DNA of 64,000 nucleotides from Actinomyces oris. Its GTDB lineage: Bacteria > Actinomycetota > Actinomycetes > Actinomycetales > Actinomycetaceae. The translations under genes were made by a program, and so were the position numbers. Where the stretch lies: assembly GCF_001929375.1 (NCBI RefSeq), contig NZ_MSGO01000038.1:74220-138219 (forward strand), read 5' to 3'. Under the pieces are notes generated by a model. The model did not search any database. It had not been told where the DNA came from and saw only the letters and a program-made list of their open reading frames with translations. Positions 25,691 to 34,722 of this stretch are shown here, piece by piece; position 1 is the stretch's first letter; each line of letters starts with the position of its first letter.

Positions 25691-26659
25691 CTAAGCAGAT
25701 CCACCTTCTTCTATGACGCGCCATGTTCCTGCTCGAGCGCTCCCCTCTCTCCTCAGACGCCCCGAGCGGCGCAGGTCGGAGACAATACGCTCCGCTGTTC
25801 TGTGCGCGCACTCCAAATGGCCTGCCAGATCGGCAATGGTTGCACTCGGGTCAGCTTTGAAGAACGAGAGAGTCCGTTCCTGACGATCCTGGGCCGGAGA
25901 GTCTGATGCGTAGGGGATGAGGGCATCTCTGATGATCGTGAGCATGAAGGTGACAAAGGAATCGCTCGTCCCTGCCGTGTTGGAGCTCGCGATCGCTGCG
26001 TAGTAGTCGGCCTGGCGTCCGCGGATCACACTTTCAATCGGTAACCAGGCCAATGGGGATCGCCAGTGGGACAGCAGCAGCGTGTGCCATAGGCGGCCGG
26101 TGCGGCCGTTGCCGTCCGCGAAGGGGTGGATGAACTCGAACTCGTAGTGGAAGATGCAGGACACCAGCAGAGGGTGAAGGTCGGTTGACGACATCCAGCC
26201 GAACAAGTCGCCCATGACCTCGGGGAGGTACTGCGCCGGTGTCCCTGCGTGGACGAGTCTGCTCCCCTGAAAGACTCCTGCGTTCCCTGAACGGTATCGC
26301 CCGGCGTCGTCGATGAGCCCGCGCATCATGACACCGTGAGCTCGCAACAGGTCATCGGCAGAATGAGGGTTGAGGTCATCCATGAGCTGATATGCGAGAC
26401 GGGCGTTGTCCACCTCGAGAATCTGCTCGGCGGGACCAAGAACCCGCTTGCCGTCGAGGATTGCCGTGACCGTCTCACGTGAGAGCGTGTTCCCCTCGAT
26501 CATGAGGGAGGAATGGATAGTGGTGATGCGCAGCTCGCGGTGAAGGACAGGGCTCGTGCTGAGAGGGGAGGTTGTTCCCAAAGCGCCGACGAGCTCGGCG
26601 ATCTCCATGCAGAGCTCGTCGATCTCGGCGGTGCGGTTCAGCGGTGGCTCGTAGCCCAT
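25691..26659 (-). CDS. Fic-domain protein (AMPylator family) with C-terminal winged helix
   Basis: 322 residues. The canonical Fic motif HPFADGNGRTGR spans about residues 178-189, with catalytic His178. An N-terminal inhibitory-helix motif SSLMIEGN (residues 50-57) marks a class II Fic protein whose activity is self-restrained by a Glu. The C-terminal 70 residues (SATIADLAGHLECAHRTAER) look like a winged helix. The family transfers AMP or another nucleotide to Tyr/Thr/Ser of target proteins. GGAGAACAG precedes ATG 26659. A palindromic operator (26720-26757) sits directly upstream, suggesting autoregulation through the winged helix. Confidence 0.9.
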   Translation of the reverse strand: MGYEPPLNRTAEIDELCMEIAELVGALGTTSPLSTSPVLHRELRITTIHSSLMIEGNTLSRETVTAILDGKRVLGPAEQILEVDNARLAYQLMDDLNPHSADDLLRAHGVMMRGLIDDAGRYRSGNAGVFQGSRLVHAGTPAQYLPEVMGDLFGWMSSTDLHPLLVSCIFHYEFEFIHPFADGNGRTGRLWHTLLLSHWRSPLAWLPIESVIRGRQADYYAAIASSNTAGTSDSFVTFMLTIIRDALIPYASDSPAQDRQERTLSFFKADPSATIADLAGHLECAHRTAERIVSDLRRSGRLRREGSARAGTWRVIEEGGSA

Positions 26660-26719
26660 CTGTTCTCCTCTGAGATGCTCTCGGCTTGTCGGGAGACCGT
26701 AATGTTGTCAGTGTGACGA

Positions 26720-26757
26720 CGATTACCGCCACACTTTACCGCCAGTGGCGGTAATCG
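26720..26757. promoter_or_regulatory. Palindromic operator upstream of fic
   Basis: A perfect 19-bp palindrome TTACCGCCA-G-TGGCGGTAA (26736-26754) plus one more direct half-site TTACCGCCA (26723-26731). Read another way, CGATTACCGCCAC (26720-26732) and GTGGCGGTAATCG (26745-26757) are perfect 13-bp arms. It lies 61-98 bp before the fic start, just after the stop of the esterase gene. Confidence 0.7.
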
Positions 26758-26764
26758 AGCGTGG

Positions 26765-27769
26765 TCAGGCGAGCTCGCCGGTGACGAGGCGGACGAGGTC
26801 TCGGCGCGCCCGGCGTCCCTCGGGAGTGGGGAACATTGGGTAGACGTGGTTGAGGCTCTCGCCGACGTGCAGCGTCGAGTCCACCCCGGCCTCCAGGAGC
26901 TTGGCATGGAAGAGCGCATTGTCCGGCAGGAGGATCTCCCGGGTCCCCACGAAGGTCGTCACCTTCTTCAGGCCCGACAACTCACCGTAGATGGGCGAGA
27001 GGTGCCAGTCGGTCAATGGGGTGCCGCCCGCCCAGGAGCGACCGATCTCCGTGAGGGGCCCGGGCGCCATGAGCGGGTCGGCGTCGACGTAGTCGGCGAT
27101 CTCCGGGTTCACGTGGGTGATGTCGACCCAGGGTGAGATGAGGGCGAGCTCGTCGGGCTGGGCATCACCGGCCTCGGCCAGGGACAGGGCGATGACCGCC
27201 GCCAGGCCCCCGCCGGCACTGTCCCCCATGAGGACGATCCGCTTACCCGGGTTCTCCGCCACCGTGCGCCGATAGAGCTCCAGCACCAACCGGTGCGCCT
27301 CGGACCAGGTGTGGTGGGGCGTCAGCGGGTAGAGCGGCATGACAACGTCGGCCCCCGTCCTGCGGGCCAGATGATCGACCAGCCAGGCGTGCGCCGAGAC
27401 CGCCGTCGAGATGTAGCCGCCGCCGTGCAGGTAGACGATGACCGCGCTCGACGGCGTCCGCGGGCGGACGTGGTAGACGGGCATGCCGGAGTCCTCGCGC
27501 CGCTCCAGGTCGTAGAAGAAGCGCCCCCAGGCCGGGAAGGTGACGGAACGGGCAGGCTCGGGGCGGCCTGCCAGACGCGCGATCCGCTCGGTGATCGGGA
27601 CGCGCGCGCCCAGCGCCTTGACCGGCCGGGTGCCGTACTCCGCCAGGCTCGCCGCGGCCGAGCGACCATAGCGCTTGCGGGAGTAAAGGCTGAAGGCCCC
27701 CACCGTCAGGGCCGCACTGGCCACGCCGACAGCGATCCTGCTCCCGCTGAGTCCTTTGGGTGCCTTCAT
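26765..27769 (-). CDS. Alpha/beta hydrolase, hormone-sensitive-lipase type esterase
   Basis: 334 residues. An N-terminal hydrophobic segment (residues 9-27) may anchor the protein in the membrane. The oxyanion-hole motif YLHGGGY, nucleophile motif GDSAGGG and later Asp (VDADP) and His (LNHVYPMF) form the catalytic site of the HSL esterase family, which hydrolyses short-chain acyl esters. GGAGGA precedes ATG 27769. Monocistronic by context. Confidence 0.88.
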   Translation of the reverse strand: MKAPKGLSGSRIAVGVASAALTVGAFSLYSRKRYGRSAAASLAEYGTRPVKALGARVPITERIARLAGRPEPARSVTFPAWGRFFYDLERREDSGMPVYHVRPRTPSSAVIVYLHGGGYISTAVSAHAWLVDHLARRTGADVVMPLYPLTPHHTWSEAHRLVLELYRRTVAENPGKRIVLMGDSAGGGLAAVIALSLAEAGDAQPDELALISPWVDITHVNPEIADYVDADPLMAPGPLTEIGRSWAGGTPLTDWHLSPIYGELSGLKKVTTFVGTREILLPDNALFHAKLLEAGVDSTLHVGESLNHVYPMFPTPEGRRARRDLVRLVTGELA

Positions 27770-27943
27770 GATTCCTCCACTCCACAGAGCCCCGAGTGCT
27801 CTCCGACAACATCTCCGGATCCGGTGTCTGCTCCGTTATCGTAGGCAACAGAACACCGCGATGATGAGGTGAGCTCAGCTCGTTCACTCAGTGCGAGGCC
27901 TGCACGTGGCGCTGCCGTCGGCATGACAAGAGGAGATTGCGAT

Positions 27944-30448
27944 ATGGAAGCCTACGAGACCGACCACCTGGCCGCCATCCGCGCTCTCGCCCCCGAGTGC
28001 ATGGTGCTGCTGCGCTCCAATGGCGCCTTCCCCCTGGCTGAGCCGGGCGAGATCGCCCTGTACGGCTCCGGTGCGCGACACACCATCAAGGGCGGAACCG
28101 GCAGCGGAGACGTCAACTCCCGCCACGTCACCACCATTGAGGAGGGACTGGTGACGGCCGGCTTCACCATCGTCACCCGGCCCTGGCTGGAGGCCTACGA
28201 CCGTATCCGTCTGCAGGCCCATGAGGACTTCATCGCCGGCATCAGGGCCGAGGCCGCCAAGCGCGGCCTCCCCGCCATCATGGTCGGCATGGGCTCGGTC
28301 ATGCCCGAGCCGGAGTACACGATCCCCCTCGACATCGAGACCGGCAGCGACCCGCGTACGGCCGTCTACGTCCTGTCCCGAACCTCCGGGGAAGGCAGTG
28401 ACCGCACCCCCGAGGCCGGAGACCTCAGGCTCACCGACACCGAGATCCGTGACATCCTCGCCCTGAACGAGCGCTTCGAGCGGTTCCTCCTCGTGCTCAA
28501 CGTGGGTGGCGTCGTCGACCTCAGCCCGCTCGATGATGTTGCCAATATCCTCCTGCTCTCCCAGCTCGGCGCCTGCATCGGCGACGCCTTCGCCGACGTC
28601 CTCCTGGGGCGGGCCTACCCCTCCGGAAAGCTCGCCACCACCTGGAGCGCCTGGGACGAGGGCGACCAGCTCGGCGACTTCGGCGACCCGGACGACACCC
28701 ACTACCGTGAGGGCATCTACGTCGGCTACCGCTTCTACGACTCGGTCGGCAAGGAACCGCTCCTCCCCTTCGGATTCGGCCTGGGCTACACGACCTTCGA
28801 CGCCCAGCCCCGCCAGGTGAGCCTCGACGGCGCCCGCGTGAGCATCGATGTCGACGTCACCAACACCGGCGGGTACCCGGGCAAGGAGACCATCCAGGTC
28901 TACGTCAGTGTGCCGGCCGGACGCCTCGACCAGCCCCTCCAGGCACTCGCAGGCTTCACCAAGACCGGTGAGATCGCCCCCGGCGCCACGGCACGGATCA
29001 CCGTCGACGTCGACCTGACCGATCTGGCCTCCTACGACGAGGCCGCCCGCGCCACGGTCCTGGAGGCCGGGCGCTACCTGCTGCGGGCGGGGACCTCCAG
29101 CCGGCAACTGAGCCCCGTCGCCGTCGTCGAGCTCGCCCAGGACGCAACCGTGCGACACCTGGCCGGCGACCTGGGGGAGCCCGGCTTCACCGACTGGAAG
29201 CCCGAGCCCCCTGCGGTCCTCGACATTCCGGCCGGCCTGCCGGTGCTCGCCGTCGACCCGGACGACCTGCGCCTGCCGGATCGCGCCGCGCCCGATGAGC
29301 AGGTAGCGAGGGAGGACTTGGCCCTCACCCTGGCCCGGGACCTGTCCGACGACGAGCTCATCCATACCGTCCTGGGCGACTACCGCCGCGGTGAGGAGTC
29401 CGGCTCCATCGTCGGGGCCGCCTCCACCACCGTCATCGGCGCGGCGGGACAGGCCACCACCCGGATCCCCGGTCTGCCCGGCATCATCATGGCCGACGGG
29501 CCCGCCGGTCTGCGCCTGGCCCCCACCTACGGCGTCGACGCCGAGGGCCCCTTCTCCCTGGGCGACTCCAGCCTGCCCGCCACCTTCCTCGAGCTCCTGG
29601 ACGACGCCGGACGTGAGGCCCTCGGCATCGCCGACGAGCCAGAACCCCGCGAACCCGCCGAGATTCGCGAGCAGTACACCACCGCCATCCCCATCGGCAC
29701 CGCGCTCGCCCAGTCCTGGAACCCTGCGCTGGCTGAGCAGCTCGGCGACGTCGTCGGAGCCGAGATGGAGCGCTTCGGTATCCACCTCTGGCTCGCCCCC
29801 GCCATCAACCTGCACCGCAGCGTCCTGTGCGGACGCAACTTCGAGTACCTCTCCGAGGACCCGCTGCTGGCCGGACGCATCGCCGCCGCCATCACCCGCG
29901 GGGTCCAGACCCACCCGGGGCGGGGCGTGACCATCAAGCACCTGGCCTGCAACAACCAGGAGACCAACCGCCTCAACTCCAACAGCCGGGTCGGCCCCCG
30001 AGCCCTGCGCGACCTCTACCTGCGCGCCTTCGAGATCTGCGTGCGCCAGGCCCGGCCCGCCGCCGTCATGACCTCCTACAACCTCATCAACGGCGTCCAC
30101 ACCTCCGAGTCTGCCCAGCTGCTCGAGATGATCCTGCGCCGGGAGTGGGGCTTCGACGGACTGGTCATGACCGACTGGGTCGTCGACGGCATGACCCGCA
30201 GCGACATGAAGCACCCGCGTGCCACCGCGGCCGCCACCATCAAGGCCGGAGGCGAGCTCTTCATGCCTGGAGGTGAGACGGACCGCCAGGACCTCCTGGC
30301 GGCCCTGGAGCGGGGGAGCGCAGGGCGCGGGCCGGGTGGCCGGAGCGAGCCGGAGAACGGAGGCGCGGCCCTGACTCGCGACGAGCTCGAGACGCAGGCC
30401 GCCCGCGTCATCCGCATGGCCTGGAGGCTCGCGGGCTTTGAGCGGTGA
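27944..30448 (+). CDS. Beta-glucosidase-type GH3 glycoside hydrolase with permuted domain order
   Basis: 834 residues. The order is reversed compared with most GH3 enzymes. It begins with the alpha/beta sandwich domain (ALYGSGARHTIKGGTGSGDVN near residue 35; YGSGA and GGTGSG are its hallmarks), then a fibronectin-III-like domain (GLGYTTFDAQPRQVSL onward). The (beta/alpha)8 barrel comes last (GLPGIIMADGPAGLRL near residue 505; nucleophile Asp744 in GLVMTDW). Such permuted GH3 enzymes are known, for example from Ruminococcus albus. No signal peptide is seen, so it probably acts on imported beta-glucosides. ATG 27944 is supported by AGAGGAGA; the frame extends to 27869. Confidence 0.9.
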   Translation: MEAYETDHLAAIRALAPECMVLLRSNGAFPLAEPGEIALYGSGARHTIKGGTGSGDVNSRHVTTIEEGLVTAGFTIVTRPWLEAYDRIRLQAHEDFIAGIRAEAAKRGLPAIMVGMGSVMPEPEYTIPLDIETGSDPRTAVYVLSRTSGEGSDRTPEAGDLRLTDTEIRDILALNERFERFLLVLNVGGVVDLSPLDDVANILLLSQLGACIGDAFADVLLGRAYPSGKLATTWSAWDEGDQLGDFGDPDDTHYREGIYVGYRFYDSVGKEPLLPFGFGLGYTTFDAQPRQVSLDGARVSIDVDVTNTGGYPGKETIQVYVSVPAGRLDQPLQALAGFTKTGEIAPGATARITVDVDLTDLASYDEAARATVLEAGRYLLRAGTSSRQLSPVAVVELAQDATVRHLAGDLGEPGFTDWKPEPPAVLDIPAGLPVLAVDPDDLRLPDRAAPDEQVAREDLALTLARDLSDDELIHTVLGDYRRGEESGSIVGAASTTVIGAAGQATTRIPGLPGIIMADGPAGLRLAPTYGVDAEGPFSLGDSSLPATFLELLDDAGREALGIADEPEPREPAEIREQYTTAIPIGTALAQSWNPALAEQLGDVVGAEMERFGIHLWLAPAINLHRSVLCGRNFEYLSEDPLLAGRIAAAITRGVQTHPGRGVTIKHLACNNQETNRLNSNSRVGPRALRDLYLRAFEICVRQARPAAVMTSYNLINGVHTSESAQLLEMILRREWGFDGLVMTDWVVDGMTRSDMKHPRATAAATIKAGGELFMPGGETDRQDLLAALERGSAGRGPGGRSEPENGGAALTRDELETQAARVIRMAWRLAGFER

Positions 30449-30615
30449 CTGCTCACGGACGTTCACGCCCGTGAGGCGCTGCTGCTCCAGTCGGGCAGAA
30501 GATCCAGGAAGGTTCTTGGTCCCTTGCGATACCCCGACAACCCCGGCATGGTTCATAGCAGTCCGCTCCGACGACGCCACCTGGGGCGCGCCGGAGGGTG
30601 CAAGGAGGAACCATC

Positions 30616-31392
30616 ATGACCAGTATGTTCGACCTCAGTGGGAAGGTGGCGGTCGTGTCCGGGGCAAGCTCGGGCCTCGGTGCGGACGCCGCCCGTGCCT
30701 ACGCCGAGAACGGTGCCGATGTCGCCCTGCTCGCTCGGCGTCTTGAGCGTTTGGAGGCTCTGGGCGAGGAGATCCGGGCGGCCGGACGCCGTGCGCTCGC
30801 CGTCCGCTGTGACGTCACCAGCGAGGAGAGCTGCCGTAACGCCGTCGAGAAGGTGGTGGAGGCCTATGGGCGCATCGACATCCTTCTCAACAACGCGGGG
30901 GTCGCCGTGCGCGGCGGTGTCGACACCCTCTCGGAGGCCGACTGGGACCGTTCCTTCGCCACCAACGTCAAGGGCATGTTCCACGTCAGCAAGTACGTCG
31001 TGCCCCTCATGCGTGAGCGCGGGTACGGCAAGATCGTCAATATCGCCTCGGTCAACGCCGTTATCGCCGACAAGCAGGACGTGTTCATCCGTCACGCCTA
31101 CAACGCCTCCAAGGCTGCGGTCCTGGGGCTCACCAAGGGAATGGCCTGCTCCTACGCCCGTTACGGGATTACCGTGAACGCTGTCGGACCGGGGCTGTTC
31201 GCCTCCGAGATGACCGAGAGCACCCTGTTCAGCAGTGAGGAGTTCCTGACGGCCTACAACGCGCTGAACCCCGCCGGCCGCCCCGGAGGCAAGGGCGAGC
31301 TCAACGGGACGATCCTCTACCTCTCCTCCGACGCCTCCAGCTATGTCCAGGGACAGCTCATCCTCGTCGACGGCGGCATGGCACTGGTCTGA
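30616..31392 (+). CDS. Short-chain dehydrogenase/reductase
   Basis: 258 residues, classical SDR. The cofactor loop is SGASSGLG in place of TGxxxGxG; NNAG, catalytic Ser in NIASVN and YNASK complete the active site. CD(V)TS after the second strand suggests NAD(P) use of the gluconate-5-dehydrogenase/3-ketoacyl reductase type; substrate unknown. AAGGAGGA is 6 nt before ATG 30616. A perfect-arm terminator follows 6 nt after the stop. Confidence 0.9.
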   Translation: MTSMFDLSGKVAVVSGASSGLGADAARAYAENGADVALLARRLERLEALGEEIRAAGRRALAVRCDVTSEESCRNAVEKVVEAYGRIDILLNNAGVAVRGGVDTLSEADWDRSFATNVKGMFHVSKYVVPLMRERGYGKIVNIASVNAVIADKQDVFIRHAYNASKAAVLGLTKGMACSYARYGITVNAVGPGLFASEMTESTLFSSEEFLTAYNALNPAGRPGGKGELNGTILYLSSDASSYVQGQLILVDGGMALV

Positions 31393-31397
31393 GAGGT

Positions 31398-31426
31398 CGC
31401 CCCGTCGCGAATCCGGCGACGGGGCG
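31398..31426 (+). terminator. Terminator after the SDR gene
   Basis: Perfect 11-bp arms CGCCCCGTCGC (31398-31408) and GCGACGGGGCG (31416-31426), 7-nt loop. Confidence 0.8.
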
Positions 31427-31502
31427 TAGCAAGCTCATCGCCGGGGCGGCCGACGTGACATGCTCGGATTTGAGCCGCCCGCACTGCATAAGGAGCCCCT
31501 CC

Positions 31503-32282
31503 ATGGCGCTGACACCACAGGCACGTGAGACCTTCACCCGACTCTTTGGCCTGGAGCCGCAGCCGCATCCCACGGATCCCGAGCTCTTCGACATCCTCCA
31601 GAACGAGATCTTCGACGAGGCCTTCTCCACAGGAGTCCTCACCGACGTTGAGCGAGAGCTGCTCACCGTCACCGTCCTGGCCGCCATGCAGACCCTCCCG
31701 CAGCTCACGGCCCATGTGGGCGCGGCCCTCAACATCGGCGCCGGCCCGCTCCAGCTGCGCGAGACCATCTACCAGTGCGCCCCCTACATCGGCTTCCCCA
31801 AGACGCTCAACGCCATCGACATCGCCAACAAGGTCTTCGAGGCGCGCGGCATCTCCCTGCCCCTGGAGAGTGCCGGTACCGTCGACGCCACCGACCCCAG
31901 CGCCCGCGAGCAGGCCGGCGCCGCCATCCAGGCCCCGCTTTACGGCAACGAGGTCAAGGAGGTCTTCTCCGCCCTGCCCGAGCCCTTCGACCAGTTCGTG
32001 CCCCACCTGCTGACCTCCTCCGCCTTCGGCGACTTCGCCACCCGTGGCGGCCTCGACGTCGCCCAGCGCGAGCTCATCAGCCTCGTGGCCATCGCCGCCA
32101 TCGGCGCCACCACCCAGCTGCGCCCGCACGTGGCCGGGGCGATCAGGGCCGGCTCCTCCCGCCAGAAGGTGGCCGCCGCCCTGGTGCAGGTCATGCCCTA
32201 CATCGGTGGCCCCTACGCGCTGTCCGGCCTGGTCCTCGTGGCCCGTTACGACGAGAGCGCCTCGGCAGAGGCCTACCGCTGA
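31503..32282 (+). CDS. Carboxymuconolactone decarboxylase family protein, two-domain
   Basis: 259 residues with two tandem CMD/AhpD-like helical domains (about residues 20-110 and 150-250: ERELLTVTVLAAMQTLPQLTAH and QRELISLVAIAAIGATTQLR). Neither domain has the CxxC thiol pair of AhpD, so peroxidase activity is unlikely. It resembles proteins often encoded beside SDR or aldo/keto reductase genes. AAGGAG precedes ATG 31503. Function unknown. Confidence 0.85.
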   Translation: MALTPQARETFTRLFGLEPQPHPTDPELFDILQNEIFDEAFSTGVLTDVERELLTVTVLAAMQTLPQLTAHVGAALNIGAGPLQLRETIYQCAPYIGFPKTLNAIDIANKVFEARGISLPLESAGTVDATDPSAREQAGAAIQAPLYGNEVKEVFSALPEPFDQFVPHLLTSSAFGDFATRGGLDVAQRELISLVAIAAIGATTQLRPHVAGAIRAGSSRQKVAAALVQVMPYIGGPYALSGLVLVARYDESASAEAYR

Positions 32283-32370
32283 CGCTGCGCGTCCTCACCC
32301 GTCCGGCGGTCCGTCTACGATGGCCGCCGGGCCGGTTCTCGTTGCCGGCCCCAGGCAGCAAGGAGAACAC

Positions 32371-33153
32371 GTGACGACGACGCAGCCCTACCTCTCACGG
32401 CAGGTCACCCTCACCGTCCAGGGGCAGGGGGTCGGGGGACTGACCTACGTCCCGCGCACGGCGTCGTCGTCCCCCGCGCCCCTGGTCATCTGCTGCCACG
32501 GCATGGAGGGCTCCCACACCCGCGTCGCCCCCATGGCCCGGCGCTTCGCCGCGGCCGGGGCCGTGGCCGTCTGCTTCGACTTCCGCGGGGGCGGCGGCAG
32601 CGCCAGCCAGGGCGAGACCACCGCGATGTCGGCCCTCACCGAGCTGGCCGACCTCGAAGCCGTCCTCGCCGCCGCCTGCGCCTGGCCGGAGGTCGACGCC
32701 TCCCGGGTCGCCCTGTTCGGGCTGAGTCTGGGCGGGGCGGTCGCAGCGCTCGCGGCCGCCCGTCACCCGCAGCGGATCACCGCCCTGGCCCTGTGGTACC
32801 CGGCCCTGCGGCTGGGGGAGAACCTGCGCGCCGCCTTCCGCACGCCGGCGGCCGTGCCCGAGGAGTTCGACTGGGCAGGCATCCGCCTGGGGCGCGTCTA
32901 CGCCGTCGACGGCTGGAACCTGGAGGTCGGGGCCGAGCTGGCCACCTACCGCCGCCCCGTTCTCATCGTCCACGGGGACCAGGACCGCGCCGTGCCCATC
33001 GAGGTCTCCCGGGCCGCCGTGAGCGCCCTGCCCGACGCCGAGCTCGTCACCATCCCCGGCGCCGCCCACGGCTTCGGCGACGCCAACTGGGAGGAGGCCG
33101 TGCGCCGCACCATCGGCTTCCTGGCCTGGAACGGGGTCCTCGAGGAGGACTGA
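32371..33153 (+). CDS. Alpha/beta hydrolase (dienelactone hydrolase-like)
   Basis: 260 residues. CCHGMEGS forms the oxyanion region, GLSLGG the nucleophile elbow, HGDQDRAVP carries the acid and GAAHGF the catalytic His. GTG 32371 is chosen because AAGGAGA (32360-32366) precedes it at ideal spacing; the longer in-frame extension to 32044 is antisense noise within the previous gene. Probably a cytoplasmic esterase or peptidase-like hydrolase. Confidence 0.88.
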   Translation: MTTTQPYLSRQVTLTVQGQGVGGLTYVPRTASSSPAPLVICCHGMEGSHTRVAPMARRFAAAGAVAVCFDFRGGGGSASQGETTAMSALTELADLEAVLAAACAWPEVDASRVALFGLSLGGAVAALAAARHPQRITALALWYPALRLGENLRAAFRTPAAVPEEFDWAGIRLGRVYAVDGWNLEVGAELATYRRPVLIVHGDQDRAVPIEVSRAAVSALPDAELVTIPGAAHGFGDANWEEAVRRTIGFLAWNGVLEED

Positions 33154-33241
33154 GCCGCGCGGCGGGCAGCGGCAGCGGGCGGCCCAGCCCGTTTTCTGAC
33201 AGCGGTGGTTCCCGGGCCGCCGACGTCGCAGAATTGCTGGC

Positions 33242-34051
33242 ATGAGCGCACACGGGACTGTGGACCTGACCAGCGTCAGCAAGACGATGCTGCTGACCCT
33301 CCACGCCAGGGCGGAGCACACGCTCTGCGAGCGGCCGCGCTTCACCGACCCCGCCGCCGTCGAGCTCGTCTCCCGGCTCGACTACGACTTCACCATGGCC
33401 AGGCAGGACCGGCTCATGGCTGACGGCGTCGTGCTGCGCACCCTCACGCTCGACCCGCTCGTGGCCGGGTACCTGGCCACCCACCCCGGCTGCACAGTGA
33501 TCAACATCGCCTGCGGGCTCGACACCCGCTTCCAGCGCCTCGACGACGGGCGCGTCACCTGGTACGACCTCGACCTGCCCGACGTCATCGCGCTGCGACG
33601 CCGGCTGCTCGAGGACGGTGAGCGTCACCGCACCATTGCCGCCTCCGCCCTCGACCCCGCCTGGCCCGACCATCTGGAGGACATGAGCCGCGACGTGCTC
33701 GTCATCATCGAGGGACTGAGCATGTACCTCGAGCAGGAGGAGGTTCGCACGCTCCTGGACATCATCGCCGCGCGCCTGCCCGGTGCGACCGTCCTCATCG
33801 AGGTCATGCCCCGCCTGTTCCAGAAGTACGGCCGGGAGCGCTCAGTGGAGGACGCGGGGGCGCGCTACACCTACGGCTGCTCCAGTGCCGCCGAGTTCCG
33901 CCGCACGGTGGCCCCCGGCTACACGCTGCTCCACGACGTCCCCTTCACCCGCACCATCGCGCGCTACCACCCCCTGCTCGCGCCCCTGACGCGGCTGCCG
34001 CTGGTGGGCAGACTCTCCGAGCGCATCGTGGTACTGCGAGCGCGCCATTGA
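33242..34051 (+). CDS. Leucine carboxyl methyltransferase-type SAM methyltransferase
   Basis: 269 residues. ACGLDTRF is the SAM-binding glycine loop of the PPM1/LCMT (O-methyltransferase involved in polyketide biosynthesis) family; WYDLDLPDVI and EGLSMYLEQEEV are the other two family motifs. No Shine-Dalgarno is seen; CAGAAT (33229-33234) lies 7 nt before ATG 33242, consistent with leaderless translation. Its 3' end overlaps the convergent doc gene by 88 bp. Confidence 0.88.
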   Translation: MSAHGTVDLTSVSKTMLLTLHARAEHTLCERPRFTDPAAVELVSRLDYDFTMARQDRLMADGVVLRTLTLDPLVAGYLATHPGCTVINIACGLDTRFQRLDDGRVTWYDLDLPDVIALRRRLLEDGERHRTIAASALDPAWPDHLEDMSRDVLVIIEGLSMYLEQEEVRTLLDIIAARLPGATVLIEVMPRLFQKYGRERSVEDAGARYTYGCSSAAEFRRTVAPGYTLLHDVPFTRTIARYHPLLAPLTRLPLVGRLSERIVVLRARH

Positions 34052-34401
34052 GACAGGGCCTCGGTGATCTCCTTGAGTGAGAGCTTCCCAGCGGCGACGT
34101 CCATCACCATCCGGTAGGCGTCGTCGTCGGGCGCCTCGACCCAGTGGCCGTTGATGTCCAGGAAGACCAGCGTGGCCAGCCACCCCAGGCGCTTGCCGCC
34201 ATCCACCGGTGGATGATTGTGGACCAGGGAATCAAGCAGAGCCGCGGCCTTCTCATCGATGGTGGCGTAAGCGTCGCGTCCCCAGAGCGCGGTCGCAGGT
34301 CGGTGCAGCGCCGAGTCGAGCAGGCCGAGATCGCGGACCGGTCCCGCAGTGAGGTCCTCAATGAGCGACAGCGCGTCCTCGAGTGTCAGGTACTCGACCA
34401 T
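33964..34401 (-). CDS. Doc-type toxin (Fic fold)
   Basis: 145 residues. Death-on-curing family: MVEYLTLEDALSLIE at the N-terminus and the catalytic loop HPPVDGGKRLGWLATLVFLD. Doc phosphorylates EF-Tu. The usual H-P-x-x-D-G-N-K-R motif is altered: Phe/Leu is replaced by Pro and the Asn by Gly, which may reduce activity. The last 25 or so residues after ITEALSQW lie opposite the methyltransferase coding region and are atypical, as if the original stop codon was lost. It starts 10 nt after the antitoxin stop; ATG 34401 is the family start, although the frame extends upstream. Confidence 0.85.
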   Translation of the reverse strand: MVEYLTLEDALSLIEDLTAGPVRDLGLLDSALHRPATALWGRDAYATIDEKAAALLDSLVHNHPPVDGGKRLGWLATLVFLDINGHWVEAPDDDAYRMVMDVAAGKLSLKEITEALSQWRARSTTMRSESLPTSGSRVRGASRGW

Positions 34402-34411
34402 CTCTGCCCGA

Positions 34412-34615
34412 TCAGCGGCCGAGGCGTTCCAGGACTTCGGCGTACCGGTTGCGGATGCGGGCGGAGGCGTCTGCGACTCTCTGCTCATGTCCGCGGCGCG
34501 CGGCCGCCTCGTGGATCGCCCGGATCGTCGCCTCCTGGCGGCTGACCCCGTCCTCCTGCGCAAGGAGCGCGAGCAGCCGCTCATCCTCTTTGCTCAAGCG
34601 CAATGTCATCGCCAT
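34412..34615 (-). CDS. Ribbon-helix-helix antitoxin partner of Doc
   Basis: 67 residues. The strand MTLRLSKEDERLLALLAQ and helices GVSRQEATIRAIHEAAARRG fit the RHH/CopG fold; the C-terminal amphipathic helix RIRNRYAEVLERL is the likely toxin-neutralising segment. Precedes doc by 10 nt on the same strand. TACTGT lies 6 nt before ATG 34615, so it is probably leaderless, with a palindrome just upstream for autoregulation. Confidence 0.85.
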   Translation of the reverse strand: MAMTLRLSKEDERLLALLAQEDGVSRQEATIRAIHEAAARRGHEQRVADASARIRNRYAEVLERLGR

Positions 34616-34621
34616 ACGTCC

Positions 34622-34648
34622 ACAGTAGCAGGTGGTACCAGACTGGTA
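34622..34648 (-). promoter_or_regulatory. Toxin-antitoxin promoter and operator
   Basis: On the minus strand the extended -10 TGC-TACTGT (TACTGT at 34627-34622) is preceded by the perfect palindrome TACCAG-A-CTGGTA (34636-34648) lying between -10 and -35, a typical site for an RHH antitoxin. Confidence 0.6.
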
Positions 34649-34722
34649 TCAGGTGGGTGTGTTTTCAGGATCGACCGGATTCCGCTGCGCACCCGGCCGG
34701 TATCGATGGGGTGAGCCGGCAC

